This document shows, piece by piece, positions 37,313 to 45,429 of a stretch of DNA of 64,000 nt (the first letter of the stretch is position 1; every line of letters begins with the position of its first letter). This stretch comes from Bacteroidota bacterium (GTDB taxonomy: Bacteria > Bacteroidota > Bacteroidia > B-17B0 > Aurantibacillaceae), in the NCBI GenBank assembly GCA_963169355.1, contig CAUJCR010000013.1, positions 1 through 64,000 on the forward strand, given 5' to 3'. The translations under genes and the position numbers were made by a program. Below the pieces are notes generated by a model. The model was not told where the DNA came from, ran no database searches, and saw only the letters and a list, made by a program, of their open reading frames with translations.

Positions 37313-39031
37313 ATGAAACAGAACATTATTGCTCAATTAGAAGAAATGCTTCAGCAAACTGAAGTTAGTGCTGTTGCTCACCGTATGCGCACTCTGCAAA
37401 AAGAGTATCAAAAAGCATGGACAATCGAATTTGAAAAAGCTAAACAAGAGTTTGTTGATGACGGAAATAAAGCCAAAGAATTTGAGTATGCTAAGTCTGC
37501 CGAAGACCTTAAAATAGCAGAGCTTTTTGAAAAATTTGAAAAAAGGAAAAAAGAAGAAGATGCTAAATTAGCGGCAGAACAGGCTAAAAATTTATCTATT
37601 AGAAAAGAAATTATAGCTAAGATAAATGATCTTAGTCAGGTGAGTGAAAATATAGGTGCTGCCATAAAGATGCTAGTAGAACTACAAGGTCAATGGAAAA
37701 ATACAGGAGCTGTTTCTACTCATAAATATAAAGAAATTCAAGCCGAATATAGCAGGGCTATTGAGGAGTTTAATTATAAACTTAATTTATCAAAACAACT
37801 ACAAGAGCATGATTTAAAGCGTAACTACGAATTAAAAACAGAAATTTTGGAGAAGTTACGTTCACTGAAGGAGCTAACAAATGCTAAGGAAATTGAACGT
37901 TTGATAAAAGTTTATAGAAATGATTGGGAAGAAATAGGACCCGTATCAAATGAAAAATGGGATGAACTTAAGGGTAGTTACCGTTTGGCATTAGACGAGG
38001 TTTATTCTAAATTAAAATCGCATTACAATTCTATCGAAGAAGAGAAAGAGGCTAACTTAAATAGTAAAACAGAGTTATTAAATAAAGCGCTTTCTATTCT
38101 TTCTAAAGCAGAAAAAGCAACTGCCACTGTTTGGAATAATCTTACTAATGAATTAATTACTATTCAGAACGAATGGAAAACAGTGGGTAGAACACACGCT
38201 AAAGAAAATGATAAACTGTGGGCAGATTTTAGAGAGGCTTGCGATGCATTCTTTGACAAGAAAAAAATATTCTTTGAAGGTCATCACGAAAAAATGAGTG
38301 CTATTAAAGCACAGAAACAAGCACTTATTGCTAAGGCCAATGAATTAAATCAAAGTACAGATTGGCAAAAAACAGGATTAGCGCTTATTAAATTACAAGA
38401 AGAATGGAAAAAAATACCACATGCTGGTGGTGATGAAACAAAGTTGTTCAATCAATTTCGATCAGCATGTAATCATTTTTTTGATGCAAAGAAAGCGCAT
38501 TTTGAAACGCTAGATGCAGGTTATGAAGAAAATTTAAAAGCTAAAGAAGCATTTTTAGTTAAATTAAATGAATTTACTTTTTCCGATGACCAAAATGCGA
38601 ATTATGAAGCATTAAAGCAGTTCTCAACTGATTGGAATGTTTTGGGGCTAGTACCTATGAAAGATAAAAAACGTATTAACGACGCATTTTATAATAAGTT
38701 AGATGAATTGTATGAGAAATTGAATTTAAGCACTAATGAAAAATTTATGCTTCAATTTAAGTCAAAGTTAGAACGTTTTGTAAATAGCGAAAATCCTGAG
38801 CAATTACTTAGGAAAGAATCAGATTATTTAAAGAAACAAATAGATGAAATTAATAATAGAATAAAAACCTACGATAATAATTTAGGTTTCTTTAAATTAA
38901 GTAGTAAAGGTTCAAATCCATTAATGAAAGAAGTGGAAGATAAAATTGCTGCCGAAAAACAAAAAATAAACGACTTTAATGAAAAAAGAAAGTTGGTAGT
39001 GGCAGAGCTTAATAAATTAAAAACTTCATAA
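37313..39031 (+). CDS. DUF349 domain-containing helical protein
   Basis: A 572-residue, highly charged, almost wholly alpha-helical cytoplasmic protein built from several DUF349 repeats. Each repeat shows a W-K/E-x-(I/T/V)-G-x-V/A core, for example QGQWKNTGAVSTHKYKEI, RNDWEEIGPVSNEKWDEL, QNEWKTVGRTHAKENDKL and QEEWKKIPHAGGDETKLF. The end (about 520-572) is a coiled coil. DUF349 proteins are common in Bacteroidota, but I know of no biochemical role. Probably has its own promoter; the T9SS endonuclease gene follows after 31 bp. Confidence 0.88.
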   Translation: MKQNIIAQLEEMLQQTEVSAVAHRMRTLQKEYQKAWTIEFEKAKQEFVDDGNKAKEFEYAKSAEDLKIAELFEKFEKRKKEEDAKLAAEQAKNLSIRKEIIAKINDLSQVSENIGAAIKMLVELQGQWKNTGAVSTHKYKEIQAEYSRAIEEFNYKLNLSKQLQEHDLKRNYELKTEILEKLRSLKELTNAKEIERLIKVYRNDWEEIGPVSNEKWDELKGSYRLALDEVYSKLKSHYNSIEEEKEANLNSKTELLNKALSILSKAEKATATVWNNLTNELITIQNEWKTVGRTHAKENDKLWADFREACDAFFDKKKIFFEGHHEKMSAIKAQKQALIAKANELNQSTDWQKTGLALIKLQEEWKKIPHAGGDETKLFNQFRSACNHFFDAKKAHFETLDAGYEENLKAKEAFLVKLNEFTFSDDQNANYEALKQFSTDWNVLGLVPMKDKKRINDAFYNKLDELYEKLNLSTNEKFMLQFKSKLERFVNSENPEQLLRKESDYLKKQIDEINNRIKTYDNNLGFFKLSSKGSNPLMKEVEDKIAAEKQKINDFNEKRKLVVAELNKLKTS

Positions 39032-39062
39032 AAATGCGTACTTCCATATTTTAATTAAGCAA

Positions 39063-40133
39063 ATGAAAATAAAGCTCATTTTATTTTTAATAATTGTATC
39101 AGTAATTGGTGTTGCTCAAATACCAGCAGGATATTATAATTCGGCACAGGGATTAACTGGGCTTCCTTTAAAAGTAGCTTTACATAATATTATTAAAAAT
39201 CATACTACTGTTTCATATTCAGGATTATGGAATACGTATAAAAAAACGGATAGAAAACCTAATGGAAAAGTATGGGATATTTATAGTGATATTCCTGGAG
39301 GTACACCACCATATAGTTTTACTTTTAGTACCGATCAATGCGGAAGTTATAGTGTAGAGGGCGACTGTTACAATCGAGAGCATAGTTGGCCACAAAGTTG
39401 GTTTAATTCTGTTTCTGGTCCTGTTTCGGATATGTTTCATATTTATCCAACAGATGGTAAAGTAAATGGCATACGAAGTAACTATCCGTATGGGAATGTT
39501 TCAAGTGCTTCATACACTACATTAAATGGTGGTAAGTTAGGGGCTTGTTCTAATCTCGGTTATTCGGGTACTGTTTTTGAGCCTATTGACGATTATAAAG
39601 GCGATTTGGCTCGTGGCTATTTTTATATGAGTACGCGCTATTACACCGAAGATGCTAGTTGGTCAAGTTCTGCAGCAACAAATAAAGCTACAATTTTACC
39701 ATGGCAAGTCAATGTGTTATTACAGTGGCACCATCAAGACCCAGTAAGTGCTAAAGAAATAGCACGTAATGATACCATTTATTATCACTACCAGCATAAT
39801 CGAAATCCGTTTATTGATAATCCACAATGGGTAGATAGTATCTGGCAACAAGATGTAAGTGTTTTTATAAAAGAAAATACATTTAAACCCAAGTTTTCAA
39901 TTTTTCCAAATCCTACCAATGAACAACTAACAATTGTAAATGAGCTATCTTCCAATATCATGAATGTAGATTTGAAATTAATGACGATAAATGGTGAAAT
40001 AATAGAAGATAGAAAATTGTCTTTCTCAGGCTTATATACAATAGATTGTGTTAAATTACCTAATGGTATTTATTTTATACAATTAATTACGCCCGAAACT
40101 ACTTGTAATTTAAAGTTTGTGAAGTCGCAATAA
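39063..40133 (+). CDS. T9SS-secreted endonuclease I (EndA/NucM family)
   Basis: Non-specific extracellular DNase/RNase of 356 residues. Signal peptide 1-19 (VIGVAQ). The Endonuclease_1 domain holds the metal-site motif EHSWPQSWF (near residue 106), DMFHIYPTDGKVNGIRSNYPYG, and GDLARGYFYMSTRYY. The C-terminal 75-80 residues (KFSIFPNPTNEQLTIVN to CNLKFVKSQ) are a type A T9SS sorting domain, so the enzyme should be exported across the outer membrane, where it could degrade environmental DNA for phosphate or nucleosides. No dedicated inhibitor gene is seen next to it. Confidence 0.9.
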   Translation: MKIKLILFLIIVSVIGVAQIPAGYYNSAQGLTGLPLKVALHNIIKNHTTVSYSGLWNTYKKTDRKPNGKVWDIYSDIPGGTPPYSFTFSTDQCGSYSVEGDCYNREHSWPQSWFNSVSGPVSDMFHIYPTDGKVNGIRSNYPYGNVSSASYTTLNGGKLGACSNLGYSGTVFEPIDDYKGDLARGYFYMSTRYYTEDASWSSSAATNKATILPWQVNVLLQWHHQDPVSAKEIARNDTIYYHYQHNRNPFIDNPQWVDSIWQQDVSVFIKENTFKPKFSIFPNPTNEQLTIVNELSSNIMNVDLKLMTINGEIIEDRKLSFSGLYTIDCVKLPNGIYFIQLITPETTCNLKFVKSQ

Positions 40134-40152
40134 ACTTTATAACCTAGGTCAA

Positions 40153-41574
40153 CTATTTACCACGCCCTTGAATCACAATTAAAATAGTGTGAATGAGAAT
40201 CTTGAAATCAATCACAAGACTCATGTTTTCTATGTATAATAAATCAAATTTAACACGAGACACCATTTGATCAATGTTTTCGGCATAGCCATATTTTACT
40301 TGACCGTAACCAGTAATTCCTGGTCTTACTCGATGTAAATGCACATAATGCGGAGCTTTTAAAATAATCTGATCAATATAAAACTGTCTTTCGGGACGAG
40401 GACCTACTAAACTCATATCACCTTTTATGACATTATAAAATTGAGGAATTTCATCAAGACGAACTTTACGTAAAAATTTCCCAAGTTTAGTAATGCGTGG
40501 GTCATTTTCTTTAGATAATGCTGGCCCCATTTTTTCAGCATCTATATACATGGTTCTAAACTTTATAATATTAAATGGTTTTCCATCTTTTCCAATACGT
40601 TCTTGTTTAAAAAATGCAGGACCTTTTGATGTGATTTTAACTAATACAATTAATATTAAGTAAAGCCAACTAAAAACAATTAATACAAATAATGATGCAC
40701 TTACATCAATAAAACGCTTTACAGCCTGTTGCCAGTTAGGCATCACTTGTTTATTTATAACAATTAAAGCAGTTTCTGAGATCGAATCCATTTTAACTTG
40801 TCCTGATAAAATATCGTACATATCAGGTATAATTTTAATAGTGGCCTCGTAATCGTTTAGTTCGTTTATTATTTTTTCAAGGTATTCATGCTCCCAAGAT
40901 TCGATGGCTATAATAATTTCTTCTACTTGATGTGTATTTACAATGGCTTTTAAATCTTTAAATTCTCCAAGATGAGGAAGTTGTTTTTTTAGTTGTTCTG
41001 AGAAACCATTTTTTTCATCAAGATGTATAAAACCAACAAAACGATTCCCAGAGCTTTTTCTGCTTTGTGTAATTTCTTCAAAAATTTTTAATGCTCGTTG
41101 GTTACTTCCTATAATAACTGTATTAAAGCCAATTTTACCTTGGTTAATTTTATAAATGGTTATACTCGATAAAATAAATCTAAAAAGAACAGTAATTGAG
41201 AAATGAAGTATAAATAAAACTGTATATACTTTGTAGTAGGCTTTATAACTATATACAAAATCATCTAAGAGAATAAAGAAGAAAATAAATGTTACCCCAA
41301 TAAGAGAAGTAGCGAAAGTTTGCATTACTTCATTAATTCTTGATTTACGATAACTATTTTTATAAAAACCTGTAAGATAGTAAGCTAATACCCATGCTAA
41401 AGGAAGTATGAGCATTCCTAAAATATATTGCCTATCAAAAACTTGTTTGGGTAAGATACCAAATTTTTCGGGCTCAATATAAAATTTACGATATAAGTAA
41501 AAGATACTCCACGCCAAACAAGCCGATAAAAAATCGGCTAAAATATATTTTATAGTTTGTAGCGTTTTGTTCAT
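40153..41574 (-). CDS. Polyprenyl-phosphate sugar-1-phosphate transferase (WcaJ/bacterial sugar transferase family)
   Basis: Initiates exopolysaccharide or O-antigen repeat synthesis by moving a hexose-1-phosphate from a nucleotide sugar to undecaprenyl phosphate. The 473-residue protein has four to five N-terminal membrane helices, a CoA-binding-like Rossmann segment (about 150-250; NTVIIGSNQRALKIFE) and the C-terminal catalytic domain opened by a re-entrant helix (KRFIDVSASLFVLIVFSWLY) with KGPAFFKQERIGKDGKPF, KFRTM, LRKVRLDEIPQFYNVIKGDM, SLVGPRPE and RPGITGYGQV. The sugar is undetermined; manC in this window shows GDP-mannose is available. It lies 3 bp after the lipoprotein gene 41578-42429, so the two form an operon. 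Confidence 0.9.
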   Translation of the reverse strand: MNKTLQTIKYILADFLSACLAWSIFYLYRKFYIEPEKFGILPKQVFDRQYILGMLILPLAWVLAYYLTGFYKNSYRKSRINEVMQTFATSLIGVTFIFFFILLDDFVYSYKAYYKVYTVLFILHFSITVLFRFILSSITIYKINQGKIGFNTVIIGSNQRALKIFEEITQSRKSSGNRFVGFIHLDEKNGFSEQLKKQLPHLGEFKDLKAIVNTHQVEEIIIAIESWEHEYLEKIINELNDYEATIKIIPDMYDILSGQVKMDSISETALIVINKQVMPNWQQAVKRFIDVSASLFVLIVFSWLYLILIVLVKITSKGPAFFKQERIGKDGKPFNIIKFRTMYIDAEKMGPALSKENDPRITKLGKFLRKVRLDEIPQFYNVIKGDMSLVGPRPERQFYIDQIILKAPHYVHLHRVRPGITGYGQVKYGYAENIDQMVSRVKFDLLYIENMSLVIDFKILIHTILIVIQGRGK

Positions 41575-41577
41575 GTA

Positions 41578-42429
41578 CTATTGATAGATTAACTTAATAT
41601 TATCTATATAAATTTCAGGGTTAGCTACTTCTTTGGTTGCTTCTATATAAAATCTAAAATTAGCATAGGTACTATTACTAACGGTATTGGTAAGTTGAAT
41701 ATAAATCTTTTTCCATTCGCTAGTAGGTGTTATGTTTAGAATAGGTAACCAAGTGCTGTTTTCGGCATATAAACCTGCAGTAAGGTTTTGATTACACTTA
41801 TAGTCCATTTCTATATAAATTACAGCACCAGAGTTTGGTAAGAAATATTGACTGGTTTGGATTAATCGCGCTACATTAGCCGTATCATACATGGTCATGT
41901 AGTAAGAGCCGCCAGTGTTACCAAATGTTTTAGTGGGATTATGCGTAACAACACAATTGTAATTAATATCCGAATTAAAATAACTACCACTACCATCAAA
42001 ATCATCAGCATAATAAAAAAATGCGGTACTGTTATAAGTAAATTCTGGTGAGTAGGTGTAGGTCTTACCAGGCTCAATATTTAAAGTAAAGGTAATTTGT
42101 GAATAAGGAGGATATGGAACACGAGTATCTGAAATCCCATTATTTTTTATACCAGCAAATAAAGTTATTTCTACATTACCAGTTGCTACTATTGGCATAA
42201 CAGAACCAACAGGAAAAACACCTTTAAAGTTACCATTAACATAATACCACATATCGGTAATGTTATGACTCTCACTTCCTTGGTTGGGATTTATTTTTTT
42301 TGTTTTTACACGTACATTGTTTACAACTAAAAATGAGGACTCAGGTGCTTTTAGTTTATCTTTTTTACAAGAAACTAAAGATGATAAAACAAAAACCGAC
42401 AATAGAAACAATATATAACTAGACCTCAT
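41578..42429 (-). CDS. Uncharacterised lipoprotein upstream of the sugar transferase gene
   Basis: A 283-residue protein with a lipoprotein signal ending LVSC (Cys about 21) followed by KKDK. The predicted mature part is beta-rich, with a carbohydrate-binding-module-like feel in its C-terminal half (WKKIYIQLTN, ANFRFYIEAT, EIYIDNIKLIYQ resembles CBM jelly-roll ends). I cannot assign a family. The tight 3-bp spacing to the polyprenyl sugar transferase suggests an envelope polysaccharide context, but that is position only. Confidence 0.72.
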   Translation of the reverse strand: MRSSYILFLLSVFVLSSLVSCKKDKLKAPESSFLVVNNVRVKTKKINPNQGSESHNITDMWYYVNGNFKGVFPVGSVMPIVATGNVEITLFAGIKNNGISDTRVPYPPYSQITFTLNIEPGKTYTYSPEFTYNSTAFFYYADDFDGSGSYFNSDINYNCVVTHNPTKTFGNTGGSYYMTMYDTANVARLIQTSQYFLPNSGAVIYIEMDYKCNQNLTAGLYAENSTWLPILNITPTSEWKKIYIQLTNTVSNSTYANFRFYIEATKEVANPEIYIDNIKLIYQ

Positions 42430-42555
42430 AAAAACAGAACGTAAATATAGGTTACTTATTGCATTTAATCTTATAAATTTCTATTAAAAATTCATTGTTA
42501 GAAAGACGCATTACAATTCAATAAGATAGTTTTTAAAAATATGTAGTTTTATACC

Positions 42556-43236
42556 ATGCAAAATGTAATTAATAATGAAGATGAATACCTATTTAGAGGT
42601 AAGAGAAAACGATTAGTAGAACAGCTTAAAGAAAAAGGAATTACAGATGCCAATGTTCTTAATGCTATTTTAAAAATCCCAAGGCACTTGTTTTTTGACG
42701 AATCTACGGCACGTCCAGCATTACTCGATCATGCTTATTCGGATAAAGCTCTAAAAATTGGTGCAGGACAAACGATTTCTCACCCATTTACAGTTGCTTT
42801 TCAAACAGAAAAATTAAATATCTCAAAAGGCGATAAAGTGTTGGAAATTGGCACAGGCTGTGGTTATCAAACCGCTGTATTATTAGAGATGGGAGCTAAA
42901 GTATATTCTATAGAGCGCCAAAAGGAGTTGTACGATAAAACCAAATTGTTTTTACCAAGATTAGGTTACCGTGGTGCTAAAATTTTTTATGGCGATGGAT
43001 ATAAAGGCTTGCCTCAATTTGCTCCATTCGATAAGGTAATTGTTACCGCTGCTGCACCTTATATTCCCGAAGAATTACTTAAACAGACTGTAATTGGTGG
43101 AATGATAGTTATTCCAGTAGGAGAAGGAGAAGAACAAATTATGAATGTTATTGTGAAAAAGACTGAAAATGAATATGTTAAGCAAGAATTTGGGAAATTT
43201 AAATTTGTTCCAATGCTTCAAAATAAAAACCCATAG
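42556..43236 (+). CDS. pcm: Protein-L-isoaspartate O-methyltransferase
   Basis: Repairs isomerised aspartate/asparagine residues by methylating L-isoaspartyl groups with S-adenosylmethionine. The 226-residue protein is of typical length and shows the active-site region GQTISHPFTVAFQTE and the SAM-binding VLEIGTGCGYQTAVL, followed by VYSIER. Monocistronic; divergent from the lipoprotein-transferase operon. Cytoplasmic, no export signal. Confidence 0.93.
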   Translation: MQNVINNEDEYLFRGKRKRLVEQLKEKGITDANVLNAILKIPRHLFFDESTARPALLDHAYSDKALKIGAGQTISHPFTVAFQTEKLNISKGDKVLEIGTGCGYQTAVLLEMGAKVYSIERQKELYDKTKLFLPRLGYRGAKIFYGDGYKGLPQFAPFDKVIVTAAAPYIPEELLKQTVIGGMIVIPVGEGEEQIMNVIVKKTENEYVKQEFGKFKFVPMLQNKNP

Positions 43237-43299
43237 AATTTTATTAATCAGATAGTCAAGCAATTAACAAAAAACTGTTTAAAACTAAAAAATAGTTGA

Positions 43300-43307
43300 T
43301 AACTTTG
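43300..43307 (+). promoter_or_regulatory. Candidate -7 promoter element TAACTTTG of the outer-membrane-like protein gene
   Basis: Exact TAnnTTTG match 52 bases before the ATG at 43360, predicting a leader of about 46 nucleotides that is A-rich near the start codon. Confidence 0.5.
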
Positions 43308-43359
43308 CGACGAAATAAACACAAACTTTGTGGTACATAAACAAAAAAATAAAACAATT

Positions 43360-44262
43360 ATGAAAAAATCAATCGCTCTAGTAGCTATGGCATTTGGTGT
43401 AACCAATGCTTTTGCTCAAGATTTAACTTCAAAAAAAGGTGAACCTTTTTTACCAGAGGCTGGTGACTACGCTATTGGTGTAGATGCTACTCCGTTTTTA
43501 AATTATGTAGGTAATTTCTTTGGGAAAACTGCAGCTAACGCTGCTCCAAACTGGAATTTTTTAACTACTAATAATGCTATTACTGGTAAGTATTTTAAAG
43601 ATGCTAATACAGCTTACCGTGCGTCTTTACGTTTAGGATTTGGAAGTAGTACTACTAAAGCTCAAATTGCTCAACCAGTTGCTACAGCTCCTACATTCCC
43701 AACTGTACCTACAATGGTAGAAGATAAACGTAAAGCTTCAAATACTAATATAGGTATTTCGGTAGGTCTTGAAAAACGTCGTGGAAAAACTCGTTTACAA
43801 GGTATTTACGGTGCTGAAGTAGGGTTTGGCATCAATACAAGTGGTGAAAAATACACTTATGGTAATGCTTTAGCTCCAACAGGAACTCCAGTTGTAACTG
43901 TAGCAAACTCTACTAACTTTGGTACTAATATTACAACAGATACTTACGGTAATGCAGCACGTGTAACTCAAAGAAAAAATGGTTTAGGTTTTATGTTTGG
44001 TGTACGTGGGTTTGTAGGTGCTGAGTATTTTGTAGCTCCTAAAGTATCTATTGGCGGTGAATTTGGTTGGGGAATTGGTCTTGGTATCCAAGGAAAATCA
44101 AAAACAACTACTGAATCTATAGGTATTGATGGTGGTGGTAACTCTGTTGTAGGTACTCAAGAAACTACTGGTGGAAAATCTAGTTGGTTTGGATTTGATA
44201 CTGACAACAGTAACTCATTCTTTGGTCCTACTGGAACAATTCGTTTAAACTTCCACTTCTAA
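43360..44262 (+). CDS. Putative outer membrane beta-barrel protein
   Basis: A 300-residue exported protein. I chose ATG 43360 (MKKSIALVAMAFGVTNAFAQ, a perfect signal peptide) over the GTG at 43330. The mature part is rich in Gly, Thr and aromatic residues in alternating strands (AYRASLRLGFGSST, GIYGAEVGFGINTSG, GLGFMFGVRGFVGAEYFV, KVSIGGEFGWGIGLGIQG) and ends in FGPTGTIRLNFHF, a C-terminal phenylalanine typical of outer membrane barrels. The codon choice looks more uniform than that of its neighbours, and it has its own promoter and strong terminator, consistent with high expression. The specific function is unknown. Confidence 0.8.
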   Translation: MKKSIALVAMAFGVTNAFAQDLTSKKGEPFLPEAGDYAIGVDATPFLNYVGNFFGKTAANAAPNWNFLTTNNAITGKYFKDANTAYRASLRLGFGSSTTKAQIAQPVATAPTFPTVPTMVEDKRKASNTNIGISVGLEKRRGKTRLQGIYGAEVGFGINTSGEKYTYGNALAPTGTPVVTVANSTNFGTNITTDTYGNAARVTQRKNGLGFMFGVRGFVGAEYFVAPKVSIGGEFGWGIGLGIQGKSKTTTESIGIDGGGNSVVGTQETTGGKSSWFGFDTDNSNSFFGPTGTIRLNFHF

Positions 44263-44285
44263 TCGTAATTGGAAATACTATATTT

Positions 44286-44313
44286 AAAAACCCGCCACAA
44301 GGCGGGTTTTTTT
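44286..44313 (+). terminator. Strong rho-independent terminator
   Basis: CCCGCC/GGCGGG stem extended by A and T tracts, ACAA loop, seven-base T run. It ends the outer membrane protein gene and isolates it from the downstream gene. Confidence 0.92.
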
Positions 44314-44386
44314 ATGCGATATTGTTACAAAACAAGCGCATATTTATATAAAAGTAGTAAATTCGCTTTTTTTAAATTTTAATATC

Positions 44387-45373
44387 ATGTCAACTGCTGA
44401 AAACAAAGGACCAATCTCTAAATTTATTGAAACGCATTACAAACATTTTAACGCCGCAGCTTTGGTAGATGCTGCCAAAGGCTACGAATTGCACTTAACC
44501 GAAGGTGGAAAAATGATGGTAACTTTAGCTGGTGCCATGAGTACAGCTGAGTTAGGAAAATCTTTAGCAGAAATGATTCGACAAGGTAAAATTGATATCA
44601 TATCTTGTACAGGTGCCAATTTAGAGGAAGATATTATGAATTTAGTGGCACATAGTCATTATAAACGTGTACCTAATTATCGCGATTTATCACCTCAAGA
44701 AGAATGGGATTTACTTGAAAATCATTATAACCGAGTAACAGATACTTGTATTCCAGAGGAAGAAGCTTTTAGAAGATTACAAAAGCATATCTATAAAATA
44801 TGGAAAGATGCTGATACAGCTGGCGAACGCTACTTTCCGCACGAATACATGTATAAAATTTTATTGAGTGGCGAGTTAAAACAATATTACGAAATTGATC
44901 CTAAAAATAGTTGGATGTTAGCTGCTGCCGAACGTAATTTGCCAATAGTTGTGCCAGGTTGGGAAGATAGTACGATGGGAAATATTTTTGCTTCGTATGT
45001 TATAAAAGGCGAAATAAAAGCAAGCACCATGAAAAGTGGTATTGAATACATGGCTTGGTTAGCCGATTGGTACACTAAAAATTGTGGTGGAAAAGGAGTA
45101 GGATTTTTTCAAATTGGCGGTGGTATTGCAGGCGATTTTCCTATTTGTGTTGTGCCAATGTTATATCAAGATATGGAAATGCATGATGTACCATTCTGGA
45201 GCTATTTCTGTCAAATATCGGATTCAACTACCTCTTATGGCTCGTATTCTGGTGCCGTACCAAACGAAAAAATTACTTGGGGTAAATTAGATATTCATAC
45301 ACCTAAATTTATTGTAGAGAGCGATGCCACCATTGTAGCACCCCTTATTTTCTCTTGGGTTTTAGGTTGGTAA
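44387..45373 (+). CDS. Deoxyhypusine-synthase-family protein
   Basis: NAD-dependent aminobutyl-transfer enzyme family, 328 residues. Family blocks visible are MMVTLAGAMSTAELGKSLAEMIRQGKID, TGANLEEDIMN, GFFQIGGGIAGDFPI and SYGSYSGAVPNEKITWGKLD. The lysine in TWGKL (K300) aligns with the lysine that forms the enzyme-substrate imine in eukaryotic deoxyhypusine synthase (SWGKI), so the fold is probably active. Bacteria lack eIF5A, the normal acceptor, so the substrate is likely a polyamine, as in homospermidine-synthase-like relatives; this is inference. Monocistronic between the terminator and the DUF5686 gene. Confidence 0.88.
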   Translation: MSTAENKGPISKFIETHYKHFNAAALVDAAKGYELHLTEGGKMMVTLAGAMSTAELGKSLAEMIRQGKIDIISCTGANLEEDIMNLVAHSHYKRVPNYRDLSPQEEWDLLENHYNRVTDTCIPEEEAFRRLQKHIYKIWKDADTAGERYFPHEYMYKILLSGELKQYYEIDPKNSWMLAAAERNLPIVVPGWEDSTMGNIFASYVIKGEIKASTMKSGIEYMAWLADWYTKNCGGKGVGFFQIGGGIAGDFPICVVPMLYQDMEMHDVPFWSYFCQISDSTTSYGSYSGAVPNEKITWGKLDIHTPKFIVESDATIVAPLIFSWVLGW

Positions 45374-45429
45374 TAACTTTTTAGTTTTTTATCTAACATT
45401 TTCGCTATATTAAACGTCCTAAAACGTTT

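Noticed and set aside
43330..43359. GTG at 43330 as the start of the outer membrane protein
   Set aside because: It would place ten polar residues before an otherwise perfect signal peptide; ATG 43360 is preferred.
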